From positions 1-32,718 of the forward strand of contig CANROW010000015.1 of the NCBI GenBank assembly GCA_947632345.1: DNA of 32,718 bases, in the 5' to 3' direction. Source of the DNA: an uncultured Bacilli bacterium (GTDB taxonomy: Bacteria; Bacillota_I; Bacilli_A; RF39; UBA660). The notes beneath the pieces are model-generated. The model did no database searches and had not been told where the DNA came from. It saw only the letters and a list, made by a program, of their open reading frames with translations. Made by a program: the position numbers and the translations under genes. Position 1 is the first letter of the stretch, and each line of letters begins with the position of its first letter. Positions 1 through 7,638 of this stretch are shown here, one piece after another.

Positions 1-139
1 ATTAACATTTTTACTATATCATATCATTTTAATTTTTTTAATTTTTTGGTCTCACATCATTTACAACTACACATTTTTGATATTTTGTTGTATTGAGTAG
101 TATTATGAATTATTATATTTATAGTATATGCTTTCATAA

Positions 140-171
140 TAAAAAAATTCCTAGTTATATAATTTAGGAAT
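140..171 (-). terminator. Rho-independent terminator of the 164-790 gene
   Basis: On the minus strand ATTCCTA (171-165) pairs with TAGGAAT (153-147), followed by seven T residues (146-140). The hairpin overlaps the stop codon of the membrane-protein gene. Confidence 0.75.
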
Positions 172-790
172 CTTTTCTTTTATTTATCATTTTTAATGTC
201 TTTTGTACTGCTTTTCCTTTAGGTTTATCAGATAAATAATCTTTAACATAGTTTGGGTATAGTTGTTTATATTCACTATCACTTAATCCCACGTTTAGCT
301 CTATATCTTGTAACCATTGTTGAGCTTCTGTCATAGCGTTAACCTTTTTAGTATTATCTTCTAATCCAGAGAAAGTATCATCTTCCAATGCTGCTCTCAT
401 ATCTTTTAATTCTTTTTTTATTGTTTCTTCGCTAGCTCCATCTAAACACATTGCATCTTTAATTTCTTCTTCATCGACCGGTGAAATCAGCTTTTGTACA
501 TTGGAAACCTTCATATATTCATGACCAGCTTTCAATTCTTGAATTAATTTGTTGTCATTTTTCATAAATGATATCATTGTACCAATTATAACACCTGTCA
601 TAACGTTGGCAACGGGTCCGATAAGGACCATTAGTAATAGACTGAGAATGTGACTAACGATGTTATAATCGTGTTGTTTTTTTAAGTAACCAAATTTTTT
701 GGCTTGATTTTCAAATATGACATCTGATAAATCAACGGTTACCATTCCAATTAATCCAGAAATTAATCCATATATTAAATATCCTTTCAT
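164..790 (-). CDS. Membrane protein of unknown function
   Basis: A 208-residue protein I do not recognise. The N-terminal 25 residues form a Gly-rich hydrophobic segment, and a second hydrophobic stretch lies at about residues 46-75 (HILSLLLMVLIGPVANVMTG). The rest is acidic, soluble and mostly helical, with a basic C-terminus (KMINKRKDS). It is probably a two-span membrane protein with a cytosolic tail. The start is well supported: AAGGAGGG lies a few bases upstream on the minus strand, preceded by a TTGATT-N17-TAACAT promoter with a TG-extended -10. A hairpin terminator begins at the stop codon. It is transcribed divergently from the gene at 928 and appears monocistronic. No catalytic motif is visible. 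Confidence 0.75.
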   Translation of the reverse strand: MKGYLIYGLISGLIGMVTVDLSDVIFENQAKKFGYLKKQHDYNIVSHILSLLLMVLIGPVANVMTGVIIGTMISFMKNDNKLIQELKAGHEYMKVSNVQKLISPVDEEEIKDAMCLDGASEETIKKELKDMRAALEDDTFSGLEDNTKKVNAMTEAQQWLQDIELNVGLSDSEYKQLYPNYVKDYLSDKPKGKAVQKTLKMINKRKDS

Positions 791-811
791 AAACCCTCCT
801 TCATTTGATGT

Positions 812-840
812 ATGTTATCATATTTAATAATAAAAATCAA
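812..840 (-). promoter_or_regulatory. Promoter of the 164-790 gene
   Basis: Minus-strand TTGATT (840-835), a 17-base spacer and TAACAT (817-812). The -10 is preceded by TGA, giving a TG-extended element. A strong AAGGAGGG ribosome binding site follows before the start codon. Confidence 0.6.
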
Positions 841-903
841 TTATCTAATTATGGTTATATAAAAATTGTGTTTATTAGAAAATAGGACTATTATAGATAT
901 TAA

Positions 904-912
904 TGTTATAAT
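904..912 (+). promoter_or_regulatory. Extended -10 element upstream of the HhH-GPD-like gene
   Basis: TGTTATAAT is a TG-extended perfect -10 hexamer. No good -35 lies at the expected distance. Transcription would begin near 919, right at the GGTGG ribosome binding site, giving a leader of about 10 bases. Confidence 0.45.
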
Positions 913-927
913 TTTAATGGTGGTACT

Positions 928-1671
928 ATGAACGAAAGAATAATGGAAGATATTGATAAGCTTTATAGAATGTGGCAGAATGGTTTTCTTGGTGGAGAAA
1001 CAATGCCAGAAGATGCTAATCCGCATTTAGATGAGAAATCTCTAGAAAATTATTTATATTTTACTTTACCGATGGCTTTAAATTATCAAAGAAATTCTTA
1101 TAAATTATGGGAAAGTGCTAAGAAAACTTATGATGATGTTACTACGAGGTTTGTTTTTAATCCCAAAGAAGTAGTGAAATGTGATTTTTCTGTAGTACAG
1201 GAAGCTTTAGTCAAATATCGTATTGCCTTGCAACCAACTAAACAGACTGAGATTTGGATAAAATTATGTCAAACATTTGTGGAGCTATTTGATGGTGACA
1301 TTCGAAAGTTATTTGATGACTTTCATAATGATGTCGATAAGATTAGAGATTTTATTCAGCTTCAAAATAAAAAGAATTTTCCTTATCTTTCTGGAACTAA
1401 AATATGTAATTATTGGTTGTTTGTCATATATCAATACACAGATAGAACCTATAAAAATATAGGGAGTTTGACTGTCGCTCCTGATACTCATGTCGTTAAG
1501 GCAACTTATCGCCTTGGACTGATTGATGATAAAGAGTTGAATAGTGCTAATGTTCAAAAAATTGTTATCGAAAGATGGAATAATTTATTAAAAGATTCTA
1601 AATATAAACCAATCGATATTCACACGCCATTATGGTTGTGGAGTAGAAATGGGTTTAAGGAAATAAAATAA
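928..1671 (+). CDS. HhH-GPD superfamily DNA glycosylase-like protein
   Basis: 247 residues. The recognisable part is a helix-hairpin-helix/GPD core at about residues 150-200: a G-T-K-x-x-N segment followed by APDTHVVKATYRLGLI, which resembles the VDTHV...R...RLGL signature of endonuclease III/OGG glycosylases. Lys158 and Asp186 sit where the catalytic Lys/Asp pair of bifunctional glycosylases is expected. Their separation of 28 is wider than in EndoIII (18) and closer to the archaeal AGOG type (32). There is no C-terminal iron-sulfur cysteine motif. The likely role is base-excision repair in the cytosol; the substrate cannot be told. The C-terminus (DIHTPLWLWSRNGF) is highly aromatic. The start follows a GGTGG ribosome binding site. 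The ASCH gene lies downstream on the same strand. Confidence 0.55.
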   Translation: MNERIMEDIDKLYRMWQNGFLGGETMPEDANPHLDEKSLENYLYFTLPMALNYQRNSYKLWESAKKTYDDVTTRFVFNPKEVVKCDFSVVQEALVKYRIALQPTKQTEIWIKLCQTFVELFDGDIRKLFDDFHNDVDKIRDFIQLQNKKNFPYLSGTKICNYWLFVIYQYTDRTYKNIGSLTVAPDTHVVKATYRLGLIDDKELNSANVQKIVIERWNNLLKDSKYKPIDIHTPLWLWSRNGFKEIK

Positions 1672-1673
1672 GT

Positions 1674-1811
1674 ATGAGACGTGAAGAGAAAAAAGCTGAT
1701 GAATGGATTGAAGATTTAAATAATTATTTGCAAAAAGAGGAAGAAAATGAAAGTAATAACGATAAAACAACCGTGGGCAACATTAATTGCCAAAAAGTTA
1801 AAAGAGTATGA
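1674..1811 (+). CDS. Possible small protein of 45 residues (weak)
   Basis: An ATG lies two bases after the stop of the HhH-GPD-like gene and opens a 45-codon frame ending in TGA inside the next gene. AAGGA lies about 11 bases upstream. The first half is very acidic and basic (MRREEKKADEWIEDLNNYLQ) and looks protein-like. The second half overlaps the ASCH gene in another frame and looks like read-through. It may be a translational-coupling leader or a chance frame. Confidence 0.3.
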   Translation: MRREEKKADEWIEDLNNYLQKEEENESNNDKTTVGNINCQKVKRV

Positions 1812-2151
1812 ATTTCGTACCTGGAAGACTAAATATCGTGGTGATATATTGATTCACGCTGGTAAAGGAATTGATAAGAAGGCAATGGAAAGATTTGCTT
1901 ATCTAGGATTAGATTATCCTTCAGGGTGTATTATTGCTAAAGCGACAATTACGGATTGTCTTTATGTCGATGAAACATTGCGCAATGAATTGAAAATGAA
2001 GAATGCAGATGTTTATCATAATGTTTTAAAAGACGATAATGCTTGGGAAGGATACGGATTTAAAATTGAGAATGTTGTAGAAATTAAGCCAATATACATA
2101 AATGGTAAATTGAGTCTATGGGATTATGACTATCAATTTGACAAAAAATAA
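1747..2151 (+). CDS. ASCH domain protein
   Basis: 134 residues covering a single ASCH (ASC-1 homology) domain. The hallmark is the N-terminal K-Q-P-W-A...K-x-x-E-x-R-x-W segment, then a beta-strand G-D-I-L-I-H-A and a central G-C-I-I-A-K-A-T strand. ASCH domains have an RNA-binding beta-barrel fold related to PUA; some members cleave or bind modified nucleotides. No further activity can be assigned from the sequence. GAGGAAG lies just before the ATG. Its position after a glycosylase-like gene suggests a nucleic-acid maintenance or nucleotide-sensing role (inference). Confidence 0.8.
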   Translation: MKVITIKQPWATLIAKKLKEYEFRTWKTKYRGDILIHAGKGIDKKAMERFAYLGLDYPSGCIIAKATITDCLYVDETLRNELKMKNADVYHNVLKDDNAWEGYGFKIENVVEIKPIYINGKLSLWDYDYQFDKK

Positions 2152-2169
2152 AAAAATGTTATCATTTTT
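2152..2169 (+). terminator. Possible weak terminator after the ASCH gene
   Basis: AAAAATG (2152-2158) and CATTTTT (2163-2169) form a 7-bp stem with a TTAT loop. The T run is inside the stem and no clear T tail follows, so it may be inefficient. Confidence 0.35.
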
Positions 2170-2219
2170 ATAAGATGATTTCTTCGTTGTGTTATTTTAT
2201 CTAATCTAGGGGGACTATG

Positions 2220-3209
2220 ATGAAAAACTTAGATGAATTTAAAGTTAATTTAGAAAGACAAATAGAACAATCAACTGGGGTTGTTATTGTGCCACATAAT
2301 AATGTTGACTTAGATGCTTTTGGGTCAGCAATTGGCATATCTTTAATTGCGAAGAAATTTAAAAAAACTTTTTATATAATCATAAATGATATAGAGCTTG
2401 AACATGGCGTTAGTATGCTTTATGAAGAGGTTCAAAGTGAATATCCTATACTTACTTTAGAAAATTATAAAAAACTATCTTCTTCTAAAGATTTATTTAT
2501 TTTGACTGATGTCAATAAAGCATCATTAGTATGTTTGGATGAAAAAGATAACGATAGTCAAAAAATATTTATTATTGATCATCACAATGAGGATGAATCT
2601 ACTTTTATGACTAGTAATAAAAACAAATTAATTGATCCGGATGTATCAAGTGCTTGTGAAATTGTTGCCGAATTGTTAAAAGCTTATGATATTGATATTC
2701 CTTGCGATGTTGCCAATTATTTGTTAGCTGGGATATATCTTGACACTAATAAATTGAGTAATAATGCTACACCAGAGACGATGCGGGTTGTTGCTAATCT
2801 TTTAGATACAGGAGCTAACCTCAAGAAGGTTACCGACTACTTTACGGAAGATTTCATTAGCGATCGCCGGGTTCAAAGTTTGGTTAGTAGAACTAAAATA
2901 ATTCCACCACATATAGCTATCGCGGCATCTCTAGAAGATGATATTTATACTAAAGAGGAAATAGCGAAAGTTGCTGATTATTTACTCAAGTATCAAATTG
3001 ATGCTGCTTTTGCGATTGGAAATATTGGAGATAGAGTAATATCGATTAGTGCCAGAAGTAAAGAGAAAATTAATGTCGGTGATATGATGAAAGAATTCGG
3101 CGGAGGAGGAAATCAATATTCCGGAGCTGCTAAAATAAATGATTGTTCAGTTGCTGAAGTGAATAAACAATTGCTAAAGGTAATAAAAAATACTATAATT
3201 AATGATTAG
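2220..3209 (+). CDS. DHH-DHHA1 phosphoesterase, GdpP-core-like
   Basis: About 329 residues, with an N-terminal DHH domain and a C-terminal DHHA1 domain. Visible motifs (numbered from the first ATG of the pair at 2217/2220) are N-x-D-L-D-A-F-G-S (about 29-37), the DHH triad at 121-123, S-S-A-C-E-I-V-A-E-L-L, A-G-I-Y-L-D-T, then ISARSKEKINV and GGGG (295-298). The last motifs and the SSA-E segment are closer to GdpP, the cyclic-di-AMP phosphodiesterase, than to short NrnA enzymes. The transmembrane, PAS and GGDEF parts of GdpP are absent. GGGG is followed by Asn where family members usually have His. It probably hydrolyses a cyclic or linear dinucleotide in the cytosol with Mn ions. The second ATG is better spaced from the GGGGG ribosome binding site (2209-2213). 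Confidence 0.8.
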   Translation: MKNLDEFKVNLERQIEQSTGVVIVPHNNVDLDAFGSAIGISLIAKKFKKTFYIIINDIELEHGVSMLYEEVQSEYPILTLENYKKLSSSKDLFILTDVNKASLVCLDEKDNDSQKIFIIDHHNEDESTFMTSNKNKLIDPDVSSACEIVAELLKAYDIDIPCDVANYLLAGIYLDTNKLSNNATPETMRVVANLLDTGANLKKVTDYFTEDFISDRRVQSLVSRTKIIPPHIAIAASLEDDIYTKEEIAKVADYLLKYQIDAAFAIGNIGDRVISISARSKEKINVGDMMKEFGGGGNQYSGAAKINDCSVAEVNKQLLKVIKNTIIND

Positions 3210-3278
3210 ATTATAATTGTTGGTGTTTTTATAATAAAAATCCTTGTAAGCTAGGATTATTTCATAAAACTTTTTAAT

Positions 3279-3310
3279 AGTAAAGAGAAAATCTTTACTT
3301 TTTATTTTTT
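3279..3310 (+). terminator. Rho-independent terminator before csoR
   Basis: AGTAAAGA (3279-3286) and TCTTTACT (3292-3299) form an 8-bp stem with a GAAAA loop, followed by a T-rich tract broken by one A. It isolates the DHH gene from csoR-copA. A second, weaker hairpin (AATCCT/AGGATT) lies at 3239-3258. Confidence 0.8.
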
Positions 3311-3311
3311 G

Positions 3312-3340
3312 TTGACTACACCCGGTGAGGGTGTTACAAT
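3312..3340 (+). promoter_or_regulatory. Promoter of csoR-copA
   Basis: TTGACT (3312-3317), a 17-base spacer and TACAAT (3335-3340), close to the sigma-A consensus. Transcription should begin near 3347, about ten bases before the ATG at 3357. Confidence 0.85.
3318..3334 (+). promoter_or_regulatory. Putative CsoR operator (palindrome in promoter spacer)
   Basis: ACACCC and GGGTGT form a perfect 6-bp inverted repeat around GGTGA and fill the whole 17-base spacer between -35 and -10. Known CsoR operators are G/C-tract palindromes of the CCC...GGG kind, and this is the only such GC-rich palindrome near the gene. CsoR bound here would block RNA polymerase; Cu(I) would release it. Confidence 0.75.
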
Positions 3341-3356
3341 TTGATTGGTGATAGAA

Positions 3357-3653
3357 ATGGAAAAAGAACATTCATGTATTAAAACGAAAAAAAGAACACT
3401 GGAAGAAAAAAATTATTTGAAGAAAAGATTGAAAACGATTGAAGGTCAAGTTCGAGGAATCATTGGTATGATTGATGATGATCGTTATTGTGATGATATT
3501 TTGATTCAAATTTCGGCTGTTAATAAATCTTTAAAAAGTTTAGGGAGTGAACTCCTTAAAAATCATTTATCGACTTGTGTAATTCAAGATATTAAAGATG
3601 ACAAGTTAGAGATAATTGATGAAGTAATGGAATTGATTAAGAGGTTAGATTAA
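3357..3653 (+). CDS. csoR: Copper-sensing transcriptional repressor CsoR
   Basis: 98 residues from the ATG at 3357. This is the all-helical CsoR/RcnR (DUF156) family: L-K-x-I-E-G-Q-V-R-G-I, then D-D-D-R-Y-C-D-D-I-L-I-Q-I. The Cu(I) ligands expected for CsoR are present as Cys45, His70 and Cys74 (YC...NHLSTC), which favours copper over nickel or formaldehyde sensing. It should repress its own operon through the palindrome in the promoter spacer. The track start at 3345 is a TTG that would lie at or before the transcription start, so the ATG with GGTGA upstream is preferred. copA follows 37 bases later. Confidence 0.92.
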   Translation: MEKEHSCIKTKKRTLEEKNYLKKRLKTIEGQVRGIIGMIDDDRYCDDILIQISAVNKSLKSLGSELLKNHLSTCVIQDIKDDKLEIIDEVMELIKRLD

Positions 3654-3693
3654 AATAATATTTTTGTGAATACAATAAACCAGGAGGATTATG

Positions 3694-5910
3694 ATGAAAA
3701 AAGTCGTTTTAAAAATAGGCGGAATGAGTTGTAGTGCTTGTTCTAGTGGCTTGGAAAAGTATTTAAGTAAACAAGAAGGTATTAAAAGTGCCAGCGTTAA
3801 TCTCGTTTTAGCTCAAGCTATGATTGAATATGATGATAAACTCACCATAGATGATTTAAATCGTTTTGTTGAAGAAGCTGGGTTTGATAGCTTAGGTGTG
3901 TTTGACGGCAAAGAAGAAAAGAAAAAGAGCCGTGGTAAAGTAAATATATTTATTTTTGCACTTTTAGCTATTTTTGTTTTATATGTATCTATGGCTCATA
4001 TGTTGAATATTCCTGAGATGCCTTATCTCAATATGATGAAATATCCAATTCATTATGCGATTGCTTTATTGCTTCTTACTATTCCTTTTTTAATATTTGG
4101 ACGAGATATTTTTCAAAGTGGAGTAAAGAATGCTTGGCATCGAACACCAAATATGGATACTTTGGTTACACTTGGCGTTTTGGCTAGTTTTACATATAGT
4201 TTGTTCAGCATGTTTATGATTATTTTGGATAAAAATCCGATGTTTTATGTTGAGAATTTATATTTTGAGTCTTGTTGCATAATCATTTTTTTCATTAAAT
4301 TGGGTAGATTTATTGACGGTCATAGTAAGGAAAAGACTAAAGAAGCATTAAAAGAATTAGTTCAAATAACCCCAAATATGGCTCTTATAAAAACTGCAGA
4401 TGGTGATAAAGAAATAACTATAGATGAGGTGAAGAAAGGTGATATCTTACTTTGTAAACCAGGTATGAAAATAGCTGTTGATGGCGTTATTATAAAAGGT
4501 GATACCCATGTTGATGAGGCTTTTATTACCGGTGAATCGATACCTAATAAAAAGAGCGTCGGTGATAAAATTGTCGCAGGTAGTATTAATATTGATGGTT
4601 ATATTGAGTATGAAGCAGAAAAAATTGGTAAAAATTCAACTATTTCTGAGATTGTCAGACTAGTAGTCGAAGCTACCAATACTAAGTCACCACTTCAAAG
4701 ATTAGCTGATACTATCAGTGGATATTTTGTACCAATCATAATTATAATTGCTGTCCTTACTCTGTTGATATATATACTTTTAGGTTATCCATTCAACGAA
4801 TGTATCATTGCTTTTGTGACTGTTTTGGTAGTTGCCTGTCCTTGCGCGTTGGGATTAGCTACACCTCTAGCGGTTGTTGTCAGTGAGGGATTATGTGCCA
4901 AAAATGGCATTTTGGTCAAGAGTAGCGAGACTTTAGAAAATGCTCATAAAGTAGACACTATTGTTTTTGATAAAACAGGTACTTTAACTTATGGTAATTT
5001 AAAAGTTGCACAAATTCACAATTATAGCAATTATTTGGAAAAAGAACTCATGAGAATTGTTGCTAGTCTCGAAAAAAAATCGAGTCATCCAATTAGTAAA
5101 GCTTTTGTAAATTATGCTGAAGAGAATAAACTTACTTTACAAGAAGTTTCTAATTTTAAGAATGTTTCTGGTATTGGCGTTGAAGGAGAATTAAAATCTA
5201 AAAAGATTTGCGTTGGCAATAGTAAATTTTTAAAGCGTCTCAAAATAAAAAATGATCATACTGACGATGAGCTTTCTTTAGCGCAAGATGGTAATAGTAT
5301 TATTTATGTGATTGAAGATGAAAAAGTTATTGGCTTAGTTGGCGTTAAAGATATAGTCCGTGACAATGCCGCTGAAACAATAGCTCAACTGGGGAAAATG
5401 CATAAAGAGGTTATTATGTTGACAGGAGATAATGAGACTACTGCTAAACTAATTGCGAAAAGTGTGGGAATTAAAAAAGTAATTGCTAATGTCTTACCAA
5501 GGGATAAGACCAAAATGATCAAGGATTTGATCAAAGATGGTAAGAAAGTCATGATGGTCGGTGATGGTATTAATGATGCACCTAGTCTTGCAACAGCTGA
5601 TATTGGGGTTAGTGTCAATAGTGGAACCGATATTGCTGCGGACTCTAGTGACGTTATTTTGATTAGAGATGATTTAGCTAGCATTATCGATTTAATTAAA
5701 ATCAGTAAGAGAACACTAAGAAATATTAAACAGAATTTATTTTGGGCTTTTTTCTATAATATGTGTATGATTCCCATTGCTGTCGGACTATTGAAACCAT
5801 TAGGGATAACTATGAATCCTATGTTTGGAGCTCTAGCTATGACACTTAGTAGTTTAACGGTTGTTTTCAATGCTTTGCGGCTTAAAAGGTATAAAATACA
5901 AAAAAGTTAA
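3694..5910 (+). CDS. copA: Copper-exporting P1B-type ATPase CopA
   Basis: About 738 residues; exports Cu(I) across the cytoplasmic membrane using ATP. In order (numbered from the first ATG at 3691): one N-terminal heavy-metal-associated domain with GGMSCSAC (Cys14, Cys17), paired membrane helices from about residue 88, the actuator TGES loop, the CPC metal-site motif starting at Cys383, the phosphorylated Asp427 in DKTGT, the HP motif (SSHPISK) of the nucleotide-binding domain, GDGINDAP, and final helices with MNPMFGALAMTLSS. Length fits single-HMA CopA proteins. AGGAGG (3682-3687) is best spaced for the second ATG. Cotranscribed with csoR and predicted to be copper-induced. Confidence 0.95.
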   Translation: MKKVVLKIGGMSCSACSSGLEKYLSKQEGIKSASVNLVLAQAMIEYDDKLTIDDLNRFVEEAGFDSLGVFDGKEEKKKSRGKVNIFIFALLAIFVLYVSMAHMLNIPEMPYLNMMKYPIHYAIALLLLTIPFLIFGRDIFQSGVKNAWHRTPNMDTLVTLGVLASFTYSLFSMFMIILDKNPMFYVENLYFESCCIIIFFIKLGRFIDGHSKEKTKEALKELVQITPNMALIKTADGDKEITIDEVKKGDILLCKPGMKIAVDGVIIKGDTHVDEAFITGESIPNKKSVGDKIVAGSINIDGYIEYEAEKIGKNSTISEIVRLVVEATNTKSPLQRLADTISGYFVPIIIIIAVLTLLIYILLGYPFNECIIAFVTVLVVACPCALGLATPLAVVVSEGLCAKNGILVKSSETLENAHKVDTIVFDKTGTLTYGNLKVAQIHNYSNYLEKELMRIVASLEKKSSHPISKAFVNYAEENKLTLQEVSNFKNVSGIGVEGELKSKKICVGNSKFLKRLKIKNDHTDDELSLAQDGNSIIYVIEDEKVIGLVGVKDIVRDNAAETIAQLGKMHKEVIMLTGDNETTAKLIAKSVGIKKVIANVLPRDKTKMIKDLIKDGKKVMMVGDGINDAPSLATADIGVSVNSGTDIAADSSDVILIRDDLASIIDLIKISKRTLRNIKQNLFWAFFYNMCMIPIAVGLLKPLGITMNPMFGALAMTLSSLTVVFNALRLKRYKIQKS

Positions 5911-5926
5911 TATTATCCAAATTTAT

Positions 5927-5955
5927 TTGACAGACTAATTATAGAATGTTAAAGT
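5927..5955 (+). promoter_or_regulatory. Promoter of the 5984 gene
   Basis: Perfect TTGACA (5927-5932), a 17-base spacer and TAAAGT (5950-5955). The -10 matches only four of six consensus bases. Confidence 0.55.
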
Positions 5956-5983
5956 ATAAAGCATGATTATTTAGGGGGTTTTT

Positions 5984-6835
5984 ATGAAAAAAGAATTTGT
6001 TGAGTCTAGTGAGACGATCTTTTATAAACAATCTGATTGGCATTATCTTGTCAAGTGTCTTATGGATTATGTAAAAGAGGATAGAAAGTTATATTCATGT
6101 GATCCTTTTACTGCCAAGATTGATGGTCGAGTAAAAGATGCTGTTTTATGTGATGCATTTAATGCTATGAGCTTTTTTTCTTATGAGTGTTTATCTGGTG
6201 AAGAACTTCATAATGATGCTCGTTATAGCTTTTATGCTTCACAAAGTAAACAAATTGATGAAAGAGCATTTTTGACAAATTTAGTAAAGTCTTTTTCTGA
6301 TTATATTTTTAATAAACGTATGATTAACTCAATCAAAATAGATTGTGATAATGATGGATGTTTACAGCCTATCGCATTTAGTGATGGAGCTGCAGTTCTC
6401 CTTGATTTTATCAATTATGTTTTTGAAAAAGAAGGATATAATCGCCAATTTACGATGCATGATTTAGAAACAATTGCTTTTAAAGAAAAATATGATATGG
6501 ATATGCTAAAATTAAATTTCTTTTTACGCAAAATTGACAAACATTCTGAACAATTGCAAAATGGCATTAGTGTTGAAGAAATCTATCGAGAAGTAGCTAA
6601 CAATCACAATTTAGGCGAAGTCTACATTATGGACAATCGTTGCTATTACAAATATGATGAAAATAAACTTCCACAAACGCATCGAAGTGGTTTGATGAAT
6701 GCTTCTGATGCTATTGGCCTTGAGTTGGATTTAGAGGCTCTAGCCTGTGCTTATGAGCATCTTGCCGATAAAGATAAAAAAGAAGTTGAAATACCGATCA
6801 TTCGCGAGAAAATCAAATGTATGAAGATAAAATAG
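5984..6835 (+). CDS. Cytosolic protein of unknown function
   Basis: 283 residues that I do not recognise. There is no signal peptide, membrane span or known catalytic motif. The sequence is acidic and aromatic-rich with scattered Cys (LYSCDPF, VLCDAF, KIDCDNDGC). A DNDG stretch near residue 122 looks like a polar turn, not a complete EF-hand. A GGGGG ribosome binding site precedes the ATG, and the gene has its own TTGACA promoter and a short hairpin after the stop, so it is probably monocistronic. Confidence 0.75.
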   Translation: MKKEFVESSETIFYKQSDWHYLVKCLMDYVKEDRKLYSCDPFTAKIDGRVKDAVLCDAFNAMSFFSYECLSGEELHNDARYSFYASQSKQIDERAFLTNLVKSFSDYIFNKRMINSIKIDCDNDGCLQPIAFSDGAAVLLDFINYVFEKEGYNRQFTMHDLETIAFKEKYDMDMLKLNFFLRKIDKHSEQLQNGISVEEIYREVANNHNLGEVYIMDNRCYYKYDENKLPQTHRSGLMNASDAIGLELDLEALACAYEHLADKDKKEVEIPIIREKIKCMKIK

Positions 6836-6856
6836 AGGAGATAATAACTCCTTTTT
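6836..6856 (+). terminator. Terminator after the 5984 gene
   Basis: AGGAG (6836-6840) and CTCCT (6848-6852) pair around ATAATAA, with further A-T and G-T pairs outside and a short T run after. The stem is short, so efficiency is uncertain. Confidence 0.5.
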
Positions 6857-6915
6857 ATTATGAAATTAATTTATGGCTAAAAATAAAATATTTTACGATA
6901 ATCAATAAAAATATA

Positions 6916-6944
6916 TTGACAATAAAAAAACTTAAACGTATTAT
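6916..6944 (+). promoter_or_regulatory. Promoter of the DUF2975-HTH-DUF4173 module
   Basis: Perfect TTGACA (6916-6921), a 17-base spacer and TATTAT (6939-6944). The predicted start near 6951 falls on the GAGGTGG ribosome binding site, so the leader is only about ten bases long. Confidence 0.82.
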
Positions 6945-6961
6945 GTAGGTGAGGTGGTAAT

Positions 6962-7414
6962 ATGATCAAAAGTAAAATTGCAAAATTTATTTCAATTATT
7001 TTTATAATTGTTTTAATATTGGGAATAGGAGGATTCTTTTTCTTACCAAAGCTTTATGATATTTTTAAAGCTCCAGTCGTTGCCGAATTCAATGCTCACC
7101 ATTTAGCATATCGTTGTGCTTTTTATGCTTGTTACATCATTTGTCTAGTGATAGTGTACAACTTAATGAAGTTATTTAAATATATTTATAGTGATACTCC
7201 ATTTCGTAAAGAAATTGAGATAATTTTAAAACAATGTGCCGTTATGTTCATGGTTTTAGCGATAATTGTTGTGATTAAGATATTTTTTATTCCAACGTTA
7301 TTGTCTTTGGCAGTAGCATTTGTCTGTTTTGTTGCTTCTCTAAGTTTTTATTGCTTAGCTGAAGTCATTAAAGCGGCTATTGCCTATAAGAATGAAATTG
7401 ATTATACAGTGTAG
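6962..7414 (+). CDS. DUF2975 family membrane protein
   Basis: 150 residues with four predicted membrane helices: about 9-30, 52-70, 90-110 and 115-140. Layout and length match the DUF2975 family (Bacillus YoaS-like), which is typically encoded next to a small YozG-type helix-turn-helix protein, as here. The biochemical role of the family is unknown. First gene of a three-gene set with a strong promoter; GAGGTGG precedes the ATG. The next gene starts a few bases after the stop. Confidence 0.8.
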   Translation: MIKSKIAKFISIIFIIVLILGIGGFFFLPKLYDIFKAPVVAEFNAHHLAYRCAFYACYIICLVIVYNLMKLFKYIYSDTPFRKEIEIILKQCAVMFMVLAIIVVIKIFFIPTLLSLAVAFVCFVASLSFYCLAEVIKAAIAYKNEIDYTV

Positions 7415-7422
7415 GTGATATG

Positions 7423-7638
7423 ATGATAATTGTTAATTTGGATGTAATGATGGCCAAAAGAAAAATGTCATTAAATGAATTGAGTGAAAGGACTAATATA
7501 ACTATTACCAATTTATCCATATTGAAAACTAATAAAGCTAAAGCGATTCGTTTTTCAACTTTAGAAGTTATTTGTAAAGCTTTGGATTGCCAACCAGGTG
7601 ATATTTTAGAATATCGAGGTGAAGAAGATGCAAGATAA
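7423..7638 (+). CDS. YozG-type Xre/Cro helix-turn-helix regulator
   Basis: About 71 residues, a single Cro/C1-type HTH: M-A-K-R-K-M-S-L-N-E-L-S-E-R-T-N-I-T, then A-I-R-F-S-T-L-E-V-I-C-K-A-L-D-C-Q-P-G-D-I-L-E-Y. The PGD[IL]LEY ending is typical of the YozG group (HTH_26). It probably binds DNA and controls the membrane genes around it. AGGTGA lies at the end of the preceding gene; of the two adjacent ATGs (7420, 7423) the second is better spaced. It overlaps the next gene by 11 bases, so translation is probably coupled. Confidence 0.88.
   Translation: MIIVNLDVMMAKRKMSLNELSERTNITITNLSILKTNKAKAIRFSTLEVICKALDCQPGDILEYRGEEDAR

Noticed and set aside
1-163. End of an upstream gene or an RNA element at the left edge
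   Set aside because: AT-rich, with short frames only on both strands and no stable structure except the terminator assigned to the 164-790 gene.
3345-3356. TTG start for csoR
   Set aside because: It would lie at or before the expected transcription start; the ATG at 3357 with GGTGA upstream fits better.
5385-5684. Minus-strand 99-residue ORF
   Set aside because: Lies wholly inside copA opposite the GDGINDAP region; a shadow of a strongly conserved gene.
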